NCBI RefSeq assembly: GCF_001647275.1
Contig: NZ_LRMM01000040.1
Span: forward strand, 1-42,943
Length of the DNA: 42,943 nucleotides
Source of the DNA: Rufibacter ruber
GTDB lineage: Bacteria > Bacteroidota > Bacteroidia > Cytophagales > Hymenobacteraceae
Reading direction: 5' to 3'
Part shown: piece after piece, positions 33,483 to 41,927 of the stretch
Layout: every line of letters starts with the position of its first letter
Position numbering within the stretch: position 1 is the first letter of the stretch
Translations under genes and position numbers: made by a program
The notes under the pieces: model-generated
Database searches by the model: none
What the model was told of the DNA's origin: nothing
Seen by the model: only the letters and a program-made list of their open reading frames with translations

Positions 33483-33855
33483 AAATTTTCTTAGCCAAGA
33501 GTTATCCAGGTGGAGGGACTAGGATATGCTCTGCTTCTTCGGGCTGGCCTTTCATTTTAGTTGCTCTATCAGAGTTCTACTTTTTGCTCTTCCCCAGTTC
33601 TACTCAGAAAGAGCTGGTAAACCCTGGAAGAGAAGGCTTATGCAATCTTCAGTTATGACTTCCATTGAAGTAAGTGAAAGCTGCGGAAGAAGGTTTGTAC
33701 GGTTGCTAATGCTGAATGGAAGTTGCTTTAGCTGCTGCTTGGGATTGGTAAAAACGGAACAGCGAAAAATCTGGAAGAGCAGACAAAAGCAGATTTATGA
33801 AGTGCAAATAAGCTGTGAGTGCTGAGGAGAACGGAGCTGAAGACTAATCACTTTT

Positions 33856-33896
33856 CCTGTTTTTGGGCTGTTTTCTGAAAAACAGCCCAAAAACGG
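33856..33896. repeat. Dispersed intergenic palindrome, copy 15
   Basis: CCTGTTTTTGGGCTGTTTTC and GAAAAACAGCCCAAAAACGG, next to the dnaE terminator. Confidence 0.85.
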
Positions 33897-33898
33897 AA

Positions 33899-33937
33899 AA
33901 AGCCCAGCCGAAGAACCATCGTCCTCAACTGGGCTTT
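33899..33937 (-). terminator. Intrinsic terminator of dnaE
   Basis: AAAGCCCAG (33899-33907) and CTGGGCTTT (33929-33937). On the minus strand the stem is followed by a T-rich run. Confidence 0.75.
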
Positions 33938-33983
33938 CTCTACAAGCCTTGCTACTTGATACGTGCTACCTGATACCGCGAAG

Positions 33984-36900
33984 CTATATCAACTGACAAG
34001 TAGCCACTTCCAAATCCTTCACATTCTGTAGAAACGCCTTCGGGTCAATGCGGTACTTGCGACTAAATAATTCCACCGCTAACCGCTCCCCAGGCTCCGT
34101 CAAAACCAATTCCAGTTTCTTCTGTCCGGGGCTGTTGATGGCGGCTTCCTCCAGGCGGTCAATGAGTAGGGCGTTGATGTTCCGGATGTCAATGTCCATG
34201 CGCACGCCTTTGGCCATTTTGTCGGCTACGTCACTTAGCAGCTGCATGGAGATAGGCTTCAGTTCCCACTGGTCTTCAGACTTGTAACGCAGGGTTACTT
34301 TTGCCCGGATGAACAGGTACATGCCTTCTTTGATGTACGGCGAGAACTTCACAAAATCCTCCCCAAACAGCGCCAAACCCATGGTATTGTCATAGTCTTC
34401 AAAGGAGAAGAGCATGAAGGGGTTACCGTTTTTACCGGTGCGTACCACCACGTTGCTCACAATGCCGGCTACGTTTACATCGCGGTTCTTGAACTCAGCA
34501 ATGCGGTCCAGACTGCAGGTGCAGTACGAGTCAATTTCCAGCTTGAACTGATCTAGCGGGTGTCCGGAGAGGTAGAAACCAATTACTTCCTTCTCGCGGC
34601 GCAGCATTTCCGTCAGGGTCCAGGGCTGTACGTCTGGTACCTTCGGCAACGGCATGTCTACGGCTCCTCCACCGCCGAACAACGACTGCTGGGCAGCATT
34701 TTTCTCGGCTTGGAACTGGTTCCCGAAGCGCACCGCCTTTTCAATCAGGTTGATGCTTTCGCCTTCAGGAGTTTCTAGGTACTGGGCGCGGTGGTAACGT
34801 TCAAACGAGTCAAAAGCACCAGCTTGAGCCAGACTTTCAAAGGTCTTCTTATTCACGGCGCGCAGGTTCACGCGCTTCGCGAAGTCAAAGATATCGGTGT
34901 ATGGACCGTTCTTTTCGCGTTCTTCAATAATAGCTTCCACGGCGGCTTCGCCGGTTCCTTTCACGGCCCCCATCCCGAAACGGATTTGCCCCTGCTGGTT
35001 CACGTTGAACTGATGGATGGATTCGTTCACATCGGGCCCCAATACCTGAATTTGCTGCTTGCGGGCTTCCTCAATAAAGAACGTCACCTTTTTGATGTCG
35101 TTCATGTTATGGGTGAGTACCGCGGCCATGTATTCTGCCGGGTAGTGCGCCTTGAGGTAACCGGTCTGGTAGGCTACTACAGAGTAAGCGGCGGAGTGCG
35201 AGCGGTTGAAGCCGTACTGCGCGAACTTCTCCATCACGTCAAATACTTCAGAGGCGTGCTTGGCCGGAATGTTATGAATCTCCTTGGCTCCGGCCACGAA
35301 TTTCTCGCGCTCCTGGGCCATTTTCTTCATGTCCTTCTTACCCATCGCACGGCGCAGCAAGTCGGCACCGCCCAGAGAGTAGCCCGCCAGAATCTGGGCC
35401 GTTTGCATAATCTGCTCCTGGTACACCATAATTCCGTAGGTATTCTTCAGGATAGGTTCCAGCAGGTCATGCGGGTATTCCACTTCCTCCTTGCCCTGCT
35501 TCCGGTTAATGAAGTTCGGGATGAACTGCATAGGCCCCGGGCGGTACAAGGCGTTCATGGCAATCAAGTCCTCAATATTAGTGGGCTTCAGGTCCTTGAG
35601 GTACATACGCATGCCCTCAGACTCGAACTGGAACGTACCAATAGTATCACCACGCTGGTAGAGGGCATAGGTTTTCTCATCGTCCAGCGGAATGTTGTCA
35701 ATGTCAATCTCCACGCCGTGGTTCCGCTTGATGAGCGCCATGGCGTCTTTCAGAATAGACAGGGTTTTCAGGCCCAAAAAGTCCATCTTCAGCATGCCCG
35801 CGCTCTCAATCACCTTTCCGTCAAATTGCGTCACCAACAAGTCAGAATCTTTGGAGGTGGAGACGGGAATGTAATTGGTGATGTCATCTGGCGCGATGAT
35901 CACGCCCGCCGCGTGGATACCCGTGTTCCGCACCGATCCTTCCAGTTTCTCGGCCAGCCGAAGGGTTTCGCCTTTCAGGTCGTTCCCTTCTCTAAACGCA
36001 GCCAGTTCCGGAGATTCCACAAAGGCCTTGGCTAGCGTAGTGCCCGGTACTTCCGGTACCAGTTTTGCCAGTTCGTTCGCTTCTGACAAAGGCAAATCCA
36101 GGGCACGGGCTACGTCTTTAATAGACGATTTGGCAGCCATGGTACCGAAGGTGATGATTTGGGCCACCTGCGTCTTGCCGTATTTATCTACCACGTAGTC
36201 AATCACGCGCTGGCGGTTCACGTCGTCAAAGTCAATATCAATATCGGGCATGGATACCCGCTCCGGATTCAGGAAACGCTCGAACAGCAGCGAGTACTTG
36301 ATGGGGTCAATGTTGGTGATCCCCACACAGTACGCCACGGCAGAACCCGCCGCCGACCCCCGGCCCGGACCCACGGCCACGCCCATGTCACGGCCTTTGT
36401 TGATGAAGTCCTGCACGATCAAAAAGTACCCCGCAAAACCCATGGTCTCAATGATGCCCAGCTCATAGTTCAGGCGTTCCTCTACCTCAGGGGTAATGTC
36501 AATGTACCGTTTCTTGGCGCCCTCAAAGGTGAGGTGGCGCAGGAATAAGTCAGCGGTGGGGTGCTCCGGAGGGAGCGGGAAGTTAGGCAACAGGATATCG
36601 CGCTGCAGCTTGGGTGGCGTGATTTTGTCTACAATCTCGTTGGTGTTATCTACCGCAAAAGGAACGTCCTTGAACAGCTCGTTCATCTCGGCCTGAGACT
36701 TGAAATAGAACTGGTCATTGGGGAACCCGAAGCGGTCTGCGGGGCGGGGTTTCTGCAGTTCTTCGTCAATGCGGTAAAGCATGCGGCGCACGTTCTCGTC
36801 GTGGCTGTAACTCTGCCGGATGTTATCTAAGGTGTCATAAATCACTTCGCCGCGGCCGCTCATCAACCGGAAGTAGTTCGTTCTAAAATCGCCCACGGGC

Positions 36901-37619
36901 ACGCTCTGCTGCTCACCTGTATTTACGCACAACAGAATATCATGCGCGCTCCAGTCGGTTTGGTCTACGTAGTGCGAGTCATTGGTACAAATGACTTTCA
37001 CGTTGTACTTAATGGCCCACTTCAAAAGCACCTGGTTCACGTCTTCCTGAGATAGGCCGGTGCCGTCAATGTTCATGAGGCCGTGGCGCTGAATCTCAAT
37101 GTAAAAATCGTCCCCAAACAGATCCAGCCACCATTTCAGAAGCTTTTCGGCTTCCTCTTCGCCTTTCCAGAGAATGGCCTGGGGTAATTCGGCCCCGATG
37201 CAGCAACTGGTGGCGATGAGGCCTTTGTGGTATTTCACCAGCAGTTCCTTGTCAATGCGGGGCCATTTGCTGTAGAGGCCGTCAATGTAGGAGTAGGAGC
37301 AGAGCTTGGCCAGGTTCTGGTAGCCTTTCTGGTCTTTGGCCAGCAGCAGCTGGTGGTGGCGCACGTCTTTCTGCTCCTTAGAGAAACTTTTCTGGTGCCG
37401 GTCTTCCACCAGGTAAAACTCACAGCCCACAATGGGTTTCACGTTGTACTTGTTGGCCTCGGCCACGAAGTTGAACGCCCCGAACATGTTGCCGTGGTCG
37501 GTCATGGCAACGGCTTTCATGCCGTCGGCCTGGGCCTTTTTCATGAGCGCGCCAATGCTGGCGGCCCCGTCTAGCAAGGAGTACTGGGTGTGGGTATGGA
37601 GGTGGGAAAAATCTGGCAC
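33984..37619 (-). CDS. dnaE: DNA polymerase III alpha subunit
   Basis: 1211 residues, starting with GTG at 37617-37619 (MPDFSHLHTHTQYSLLDG). N-terminal PHP domain with HLHTHTQYS and DHGNMFGA. Catalytic core with PDIDIDFDD (about 456-464), then NTGIHAAGVIIAP, FDGKVIESAGMLKMDFLGLK, RPGPMQF and YQEQIM. Tandem helix-hairpin-helix region near VKGTGEAAVEAI and an OB-fold near 1000-1080 (VAGIVSNVVVRTGKNGNPF). It is the replicative polymerase subunit. Length and order are normal. Palindrome and terminator follow the stop; a TATCTTCG promoter-like box lies 66 bp upstream. Confidence 0.97.
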   Translation of the reverse strand: MPDFSHLHTHTQYSLLDGAASIGALMKKAQADGMKAVAMTDHGNMFGAFNFVAEANKYNVKPIVGCEFYLVEDRHQKSFSKEQKDVRHHQLLLAKDQKGYQNLAKLCSYSYIDGLYSKWPRIDKELLVKYHKGLIATSCCIGAELPQAILWKGEEEAEKLLKWWLDLFGDDFYIEIQRHGLMNIDGTGLSQEDVNQVLLKWAIKYNVKVICTNDSHYVDQTDWSAHDILLCVNTGEQQSVPVGDFRTNYFRLMSGRGEVIYDTLDNIRQSYSHDENVRRMLYRIDEELQKPRPADRFGFPNDQFYFKSQAEMNELFKDVPFAVDNTNEIVDKITPPKLQRDILLPNFPLPPEHPTADLFLRHLTFEGAKKRYIDITPEVEERLNYELGIIETMGFAGYFLIVQDFINKGRDMGVAVGPGRGSAAGSAVAYCVGITNIDPIKYSLLFERFLNPERVSMPDIDIDFDDVNRQRVIDYVVDKYGKTQVAQIITFGTMAAKSSIKDVARALDLPLSEANELAKLVPEVPGTTLAKAFVESPELAAFREGNDLKGETLRLAEKLEGSVRNTGIHAAGVIIAPDDITNYIPVSTSKDSDLLVTQFDGKVIESAGMLKMDFLGLKTLSILKDAMALIKRNHGVEIDIDNIPLDDEKTYALYQRGDTIGTFQFESEGMRMYLKDLKPTNIEDLIAMNALYRPGPMQFIPNFINRKQGKEEVEYPHDLLEPILKNTYGIMVYQEQIMQTAQILAGYSLGGADLLRRAMGKKDMKKMAQEREKFVAGAKEIHNIPAKHASEVFDVMEKFAQYGFNRSHSAAYSVVAYQTGYLKAHYPAEYMAAVLTHNMNDIKKVTFFIEEARKQQIQVLGPDVNESIHQFNVNQQGQIRFGMGAVKGTGEAAVEAIIEEREKNGPYTDIFDFAKRVNLRAVNKKTFESLAQAGAFDSFERYHRAQYLETPEGESINLIEKAVRFGNQFQAEKNAAQQSLFGGGGAVDMPLPKVPDVQPWTLTEMLRREKEVIGFYLSGHPLDQFKLEIDSYCTCSLDRIAEFKNRDVNVAGIVSNVVVRTGKNGNPFMLFSFEDYDNTMGLALFGEDFVKFSPYIKEGMYLFIRAKVTLRYKSEDQWELKPISMQLLSDVADKMAKGVRMDIDIRNINALLIDRLEEAAINSPGQKKLELVLTEPGERLAVELFSRKYRIDPKAFLQNVKDLEVATCQLI

Positions 37620-37626
37620 GGCGGTA

Positions 37627-37662
37627 AAGAGTCTTGAGTTCTGAGTCTTGAGTCCAGAGTTG
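37627..37662. repeat. Quasi-tandem repeat upstream of dnaE
   Basis: Degenerate units of AGTCTTGAGTTCTG / AGTCTTGAGTCCAG type just before the dnaE start, comparable to those at 2388 and 5006. Confidence 0.4.
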
Positions 37663-37684
37663 AAAATGAACCCGAAACGGACTA

Positions 37685-37692
37685 CGAAGATA
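37685..37692 (-). promoter_or_regulatory. Possible -7 box of dnaE
   Basis: On the minus strand TATCTTCG (one mismatch to TAnnTTTG), 65 bp before the GTG start, with a -33-like GTGTTTTC upstream. Confidence 0.35.
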
Positions 37693-37737
37693 CGAAGAAA
37701 ACACCGGAAACCGGAGTAAAAGTTGCTGCTGCGGAGG

Positions 37738-37778
37738 GCGTTTCCGGGCTGTTTTCTGGAAATCAGGCCAAAAAAAGG
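37738..37778. repeat. Dispersed intergenic palindrome, copy 16
   Basis: GCGTTTCCGGGCTGTTTTC and its weaker partner ending CAAAAAAAGG, within the divergent dnaE/lipoprotein space. It falsely extends the lipoprotein frame. Confidence 0.65.
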
Positions 37779-37836
37779 AAATCAAATTTTTAAGGTGTCT
37801 AAACTTTATCTGGTAGAGGCGAGTAAAAATGAGAGT

Positions 37837-38316
37837 ATGAAAATGAAAGTGTCTGTTTCCTGTTTCATGACAACGTTCGCGCCCCTTCTGCTGGCGGGCT
37901 GCGTGCTGGTGGCGTGCCAAAAGAAGGAAACCGACCAGCAACAACCAGGTGCCGCCGCAGTGGAAGAACCAGCCCATGAAATGGCTTTGGTGGGCACGTA
38001 TTCCGGTACGGTGCCCTGTGCAGACTGTGAAGGAATCTACACCTCCCTCACGCTGCAGCCAGACCAGAAATATCTGCTGGTAGAAGAATACATACGTGAA
38101 CGCCCCTACCCCCAGGAAAGCGAGGGCCGCTGGACTACGCGGGAAGGCGGTGTGCAGGTCATGCTTCTGAAAGACGAGGGGGAAGAGGTGCGGTACTTTG
38201 AGGTGATTGACGGAAAGACCCTGCGGGTGGTGCTGCCCCAGGAAGAGCGCATTGAGAACTCCCTGGACTATATGTTAGCCAGAGTTGACTCCACTGATAT
38301 TGAGATGGCAGAATAA
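37837..38316 (+). CDS. NlpE-like lipoprotein
   Basis: 159 residues from ATG 37837 (the frame opens at a TTG at 37723 whose codons run through the palindrome). Lipobox: LLAGC (Cys22) or LVAC (Cys27). NlpE N-terminal domain: VGTYSGTVPCADCEGIYTSL with CxxC (Cys61, Cys64), then the beta-barrel-like LTLQPDQKYLLVEEYIRE. In Escherichia coli NlpE senses envelope and copper stress through such a domain; here it is a single domain without the C-terminal OB domain. Signalling to a sensor is not proven, though a two-component pair follows 0.6 kb later. Confidence 0.85.
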   Translation: MKMKVSVSCFMTTFAPLLLAGCVLVACQKKETDQQQPGAAAVEEPAHEMALVGTYSGTVPCADCEGIYTSLTLQPDQKYLLVEEYIRERPYPQESEGRWTTREGGVQVMLLKDEGEEVRYFEVIDGKTLRVVLPQEERIENSLDYMLARVDSTDIEMAE

Positions 38317-38349
38317 CACAGGGTGGCAGGTAAATTGCAGAGGAACCAG

Positions 38350-38357
38350 TACCTTTG
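38350..38357 (+). promoter_or_regulatory. Possible -7 box of the DUF3817 gene
   Basis: TACCTTTG matches TAnnTTTG, 23 bp before the ATG at 38381; no good -33 box. Confidence 0.4.
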
Positions 38358-38380
38358 CGTTATCAAAATCCTGTTCTGTT

Positions 38381-38686
38381 ATGAGTTTCCATTTAGATAC
38401 TACCCTTGGCCGTTTCAGGCTTATTGCCGTTCTGGAAGGCATTTCTTACCTGGTCCTGCTGCTGATTGCCATGCCCCTCAAATATATGGCAGGCATTCCT
38501 GAGCCTGTTAAATACGTAGGCTGGGCGCACGGAGCCCTGTTTGTGTTGTTTATGGGGTTGCTGCTGCAGGTCTGGATCCAGTACCGCTGGTCTTTCTGGA
38601 AGGTGGCCCTGGCGTTTGTGGCTTCGTTGCTCCCCTTCGGTACGTTTTACCTGGATAAGAAAATTGCCCATGACAAGCAGCTGTAA
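38381..38686 (+). CDS. DUF3817 small membrane protein
   Basis: 101 residues from ATG 38381 (MSFHLDTTLGRFRLIAVLEG); upstream codons in the frame overlap the lipoprotein gene and are rejected. Three hydrophobic segments: RFRLIAVLEGISYLVLLLIA, GWAHGALFVLFMGLLLQVW and WKVALAFVASLLPFGTF, ending in LDKKIAHDKQL. This is the typical pattern of DUF3817; function unestablished. Lies 64 bp after the NlpE-like gene. Confidence 0.85.
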   Translation: MSFHLDTTLGRFRLIAVLEGISYLVLLLIAMPLKYMAGIPEPVKYVGWAHGALFVLFMGLLLQVWIQYRWSFWKVALAFVASLLPFGTFYLDKKIAHDKQL

Positions 38687-38727
38687 GGCGGCCGCACATT
38701 TTTTTAACTTTATCAAAATTGCCAGGT

Positions 38728-38773
38728 GCTCCTGTTTTGGGGCTGTTTTTAGAAAAACAGCCAAAACAGGAGC
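38728..38773. repeat. Dispersed intergenic palindrome, copy 17
   Basis: Outer arms GCTCCTGTTTTGG and CCAAAACAGGAGC are perfect; inner part GGCTG/CAGCC with loop TTTTTAGAAAAA. A degenerate further half-copy (CCATTTTGGCCTG) lies at 38871. Confidence 0.82.
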
Positions 38774-38874
38774 ATTCGTTTGAAACGGTTATGAAATTAG
38801 TGCCTGTTATCCCTTAAAGTCACAGATGAAGAGAAAAGCTGATAAAAACGGGGCGGCGCTTAAACATCTCCCAT

Positions 38875-38906
38875 TTTGGCCTGTTGCTCAGTAGCCTTTA
38901 TTTTTG
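38875..38906 (+). promoter_or_regulatory. Probable promoter of the response-regulator operon
   Basis: -33 TTTG (38875-38878), 20-bp spacer, -7 TATTTTTG (38899-38906, full match). The -33 falls in a degenerate palindrome. ATG at 38925. Confidence 0.55.
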
Positions 38907-38924
38907 GAAATATTGCGTGCTTAT

Positions 38925-39617
38925 ATGGGGGTGAAGATATTAATAGTAGAAGATGAGGCAAAGCTGGCCTCCATGCTCCAACGGGGACTGAAGGAGGAGG
39001 GGTATCAGGTGAGCGTGGCCATGACCGGGTCCTCTGGGTTTGAAATGGCCAAGTCTTTCAACTTTGACCTGATCATTCTGGACATTATGCTGCCCGGGTT
39101 AAGCGGGTTGGAAGTGTGCAAGCAACTGAGGGGGCAGGCGGTCTGTACCCCCATTCTCATGCTCACCGCCCTTGATTCGCCGGAGAACATAGTGTCAGGC
39201 CTGGACGGCGGGGCCGATGACTATCTGGTAAAACCTTTCAATTTTGCTGAGCTGAGCGCCCGTATCAGAACCTTGACCCGGCGGCGGCAGAATGGGGCGC
39301 TGGCCTCCCACCTCCTGACTATTGCAGATTTACAGATAGACACCCAAAGCAAAACGGTTACCCGCAGCGGCAATCCCATCACGCTCACGGCCACTGAGTT
39401 CAGGTTATTGGAGTTTCTGGTGCAGCGGCCTAACCGGGTGCACTCCAGAATGGAGATTCTGGAGCAGGTCTGGAATATAGACTTTAACCTGGGCACCAAC
39501 GTGGTAGACGTGTACATCAACTACCTCCGGAAGAAGCTGGACAAGCACTACCAGCCCAAGCTGATCCACACCATCATTGGCATGGGCTACGTGCTGAAAG
39601 AGGGGGAGGGGGCATGA
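38925..39617 (+). CDS. OmpR-family response regulator
   Basis: 230 residues from ATG 38925 (MGVKILIVEDEA); the TTG at 38904 overlaps the -7 box and is rejected. Receiver domain: acidic pocket EDE (9-11), phospho-acceptor Asp53 (ILDIMLPG), Thr81 (LTALD) and Lys103 (VKPF). C-terminal winged helix: LTATEFRLLEFLVQRPNRV, ending NVVDVYINYLRKKLD and IHTIIGMGYVL. It ends with an ATGA overlap into the histidine kinase. Likely target genes are unknown. Confidence 0.93.
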   Translation: MGVKILIVEDEAKLASMLQRGLKEEGYQVSVAMTGSSGFEMAKSFNFDLIILDIMLPGLSGLEVCKQLRGQAVCTPILMLTALDSPENIVSGLDGGADDYLVKPFNFAELSARIRTLTRRRQNGALASHLLTIADLQIDTQSKTVTRSGNPITLTATEFRLLEFLVQRPNRVHSRMEILEQVWNIDFNLGTNVVDVYINYLRKKLDKHYQPKLIHTIIGMGYVLKEGEGA

Positions 39618-40993
39618 AAATCCAGACCAAGGCCACCCTGCTGTTTTCGGCACTCACCACCCTGGTCATTCTGGTGTTCAGTGGCTTTATCTATTTTTTC
39701 ACCAACCATTACGCCTTTGAAGACTTCTATCAGCGGCTGGAGACGCGGGTGAACATAGCCTCTGACCTGCACCTGTTCCTGAATTCAAACAGTGACAAGC
39801 AGCTGGTGCGGCAAATGCGGCAGGCGTATCTGGAAAAGCTTCAGGGGGAGCGGGAATATCTGTTGGAGGTGCCAGAAGAGGGGACCCTGAAAAAGCTGAA
39901 AACAAGCGGCCTGCCACAGCCCCTGCTAGAAGAAGCGCTGGCCAACCGCACCGCCCGCTACAGAGCCAGCCATACCCTGTATCTGGGCAAGCTGCAGCAA
40001 GTTGACGGGAAAACCTACTTAGTGGTGGTGTCTGCACAGGACCCGTACTGGCTGGAGGAGATCAACACCCTGTCACGGGTTCTCCTGATTGGCTTTGTTC
40101 TGTCTGTTGCCCTGGTGTACGTCATAGGGAGGCGGTTTACCTGGCACACCTTTAAACCTGTGCGGGCCATCATTAAAAACGTGCAGGGCATCTCTGCTGA
40201 GAACCTGAACCTGCGGCTGGTGGTGGGGAACAGCAAAGATGAGCTGGCAGAACTGGCGCAAACCTTCAATGATATGCTCACCAGGCTGGAGACCGCGTTT
40301 GAGACCCAGAACAACTTTGTGAGCAATGCCTCCCATGAGCTGCGCACCCCGTTAACGGTGATCAAAGGCGAAGCCGAATTAACCCTGGCCAGCCCTGGCC
40401 TTACTCCTGTGCAGCGGCAGTCAGTTGAGGTGATTCTCCAGGAGGCCAACGTGCTGAGAGACATCCTCACCAGCTTGCTGGGCATGGCGCAGAGCGGCTT
40501 TGACGGCAAAAAGCAGAATTGGGAGCAGGTGCGGGTAGACGAACTGCTGTGGCTGGTCAAAGAATCTGCAGACCAGCTGTACCCAGGCAACCACATCAGG
40601 TTAGATTTCGCCCAGATGCCCACTGAGGAGGAGCAGCTTCTGGTAAAAGGCAATGTGAACCTGCTCAAGTTGGCTGTGAGCAACATTGTCATGAATGCCT
40701 GTAAGTACTCCCGCAACCAGGAGGTGGTGCTGGGCATTAAAGCCGAAAACACATTTGTGGCGGTGGTGGTGCGGGACAAGGGCATTGGCATTCCAGAGCC
40801 GGAGTTGCCGCATATCTTTGTTCCTTTCTTCAGGGCTTCCAACACGGCCAGCTTTGAGGGGCACGGGGTGGGGCTTCCTCTGGCCCTGAACATTGTGCGC
40901 CTCCACAAAGGCAGCATCATCATCAATACACAGGTTGATATTGGCACTGAAATAAAGGTGCTCCTGCCCACCATAGATGCCAGTGCCCCTTAA
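39614..40993 (+). CDS. Two-component sensor histidine kinase
   Basis: 459 residues, ATGA overlap with the regulator, so translationally coupled. TM1 about 8-29 and TM2 about 154-172 enclose an extracytoplasmic sensor of about 120 residues without recognised family. HAMP linker follows (RRFTWHTFKPVRAIIKNV). HisKA with SHELRTPL (phospho-His241), ATP-binding N box NIVMNACKYS, G1 DKGIGIP and G2 GHGVGLPLALNIV. Overall the CusS/HprS-like architecture; the signal cannot be inferred. Confidence 0.93.
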   Translation: MKIQTKATLLFSALTTLVILVFSGFIYFFTNHYAFEDFYQRLETRVNIASDLHLFLNSNSDKQLVRQMRQAYLEKLQGEREYLLEVPEEGTLKKLKTSGLPQPLLEEALANRTARYRASHTLYLGKLQQVDGKTYLVVVSAQDPYWLEEINTLSRVLLIGFVLSVALVYVIGRRFTWHTFKPVRAIIKNVQGISAENLNLRLVVGNSKDELAELAQTFNDMLTRLETAFETQNNFVSNASHELRTPLTVIKGEAELTLASPGLTPVQRQSVEVILQEANVLRDILTSLLGMAQSGFDGKKQNWEQVRVDELLWLVKESADQLYPGNHIRLDFAQMPTEEEQLLVKGNVNLLKLAVSNIVMNACKYSRNQEVVLGIKAENTFVAVVVRDKGIGIPEPELPHIFVPFFRASNTASFEGHGVGLPLALNIVRLHKGSIIINTQVDIGTEIKVLLPTIDASAP

Positions 40994-41011
40994 AGGAGCC
41001 TATTTGTTTTG

Positions 41012-41290
41012 TCTATTGCGCTGCAAACCGGCACCGCCAGCACCTGCTTTCCTCCCGTTCATCTGCCGTTGCTTTGCTGCTCAAAAGGGCTGAGCCAGAA
41101 CCATGCGTGGCTGATCTTCGCCTGCTAATCAAAAGATAAACAAGCGCTTAAAAGCACCGCTCTTCTCTGGCTGGCCTTCTTTCTGCTTTTGGGCTGTTTT
41201 CAGAAAAACAGGCCAGAAACACAGCCAGGAGACACACGGGGTACTTTTTATATCCCTTTCTTCAGGTGCGCCTAACGGGGCTGGTGAGAG
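41012..41290 (+). repeat. Diverged long intergenic repeat, copy B
   Basis: Aligns in blocks with 13336-13650, with the closing AGGTGCGCCTAACGGGGC also echoed at about 31598-31620. A dispersed palindrome lies inside. Confidence 0.45.
41183..41223. repeat. Dispersed intergenic palindrome, copy 18
   Basis: CTGCTTTTGGGCTGTTTTCAG and partner ending CCAGAAACACAG; two mismatches. Confidence 0.72.
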
Positions 41291-41422
41291 GGGTTGGGTG
41301 TGTCAAAAGAGCGGCAACTGTTCATCAAACAAAGGTTTTCTACCTTCTAATGGTATTCTAATCTCATTCTTACATGGGCTTAATGGGGGGCGCGTATGTT
41401 TACCGAAACCACTTTTTGTCCC

Positions 41423-41875
41423 ATGACCCATGTACTCCTTCCTTCCAATTTTCAAGAAGATTCATTCGCCAGTCTTGTGGAGCTGACAGAGACTTTTTCT
41501 GGGCTTCCGCTCAAAGTAGTCCTGTTCCATGCCTTAGAGATACCTACCTCTATCACAGAGTTACTGATGCTGCCCAGAGAAGGCGGTTGGGAGGAGTTAG
41601 CCCCCAAAGGCTTCGCCCAAAAGTGCCAACGGCTGGTGCAGGAACTGGGGCAGATACAGGAACTGACCCACACGGTTTTCTATGGGAATACCCAAAAAGC
41701 ATTTACTAATTTCTTGAAAGCCCATAGAATAGATTTCATGGCCGTGCCCAAAGGCTTCTGTTTTCAGGCGTTATCCACCCGCAGCCAGAACCCTTTGCCT
41801 TTCCTGGAGAAAGCGGTGCTGCCGTTGGTGACCATTTCCCACGGGGAGCCGCAGCTTGCCCAGGCCTTTGCATAA
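41423..41875 (+). CDS. Universal-stress-protein-like protein
   Basis: 150 residues from ATG 41423 (MTHVLLPSNF); a start at 41396 would add nine. The layout follows a Usp fold: first strand HVLLPSNF, mid strand KVVLFHALEIP, strand IDFMAVPKGF and last strand VLPLVTIS. It lacks the GxxGx9G(S/T) ATP-binding run, so it would be a non-nucleotide-binding Usp type, if Usp at all. It is followed after 52 bp by the bestrophin gene and may be cotranscribed. Function not assigned. Confidence 0.55.
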   Translation: MTHVLLPSNFQEDSFASLVELTETFSGLPLKVVLFHALEIPTSITELLMLPREGGWEELAPKGFAQKCQRLVQELGQIQELTHTVFYGNTQKAFTNFLKAHRIDFMAVPKGFCFQALSTRSQNPLPFLEKAVLPLVTISHGEPQLAQAFA

Positions 41876-41927
41876 GCAAGCCCAAATGCGGGGTAGACAT
41901 TTCCAGTATTTTAAACGTGTTGAAGTT

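Larger units (their letters stand above)
33418..33983. other. Gene-free region flanked by two palindromes
   Basis: A 370-bp core lies between palindrome copies 14 and 15. The frame 33526-33825 encodes a Cys-rich peptide without a recognisable signal, motif or homologue-like pattern and is not accepted. The dnaE terminator follows at 33899. Confidence 0.45.
40994..41422. other. Gene-free region with long repeat
   Basis: It holds the second long repeat (41012-41290) and a dispersed palindrome (41183-41223). Nothing gene-like was seen. Confidence 0.45.

Noticed and set aside
33526-33825. 99-codon frame between palindromes 14 and 15
   Set aside because: Irregular composition, Cys-rich, no signal peptide or motif; probably non-coding.
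34791-36035. 414-codon frame on the + strand within dnaE
   Set aside because: It is antisense to the DNA polymerase coding region, has no family motif, and arises from the codon pattern of the real gene.
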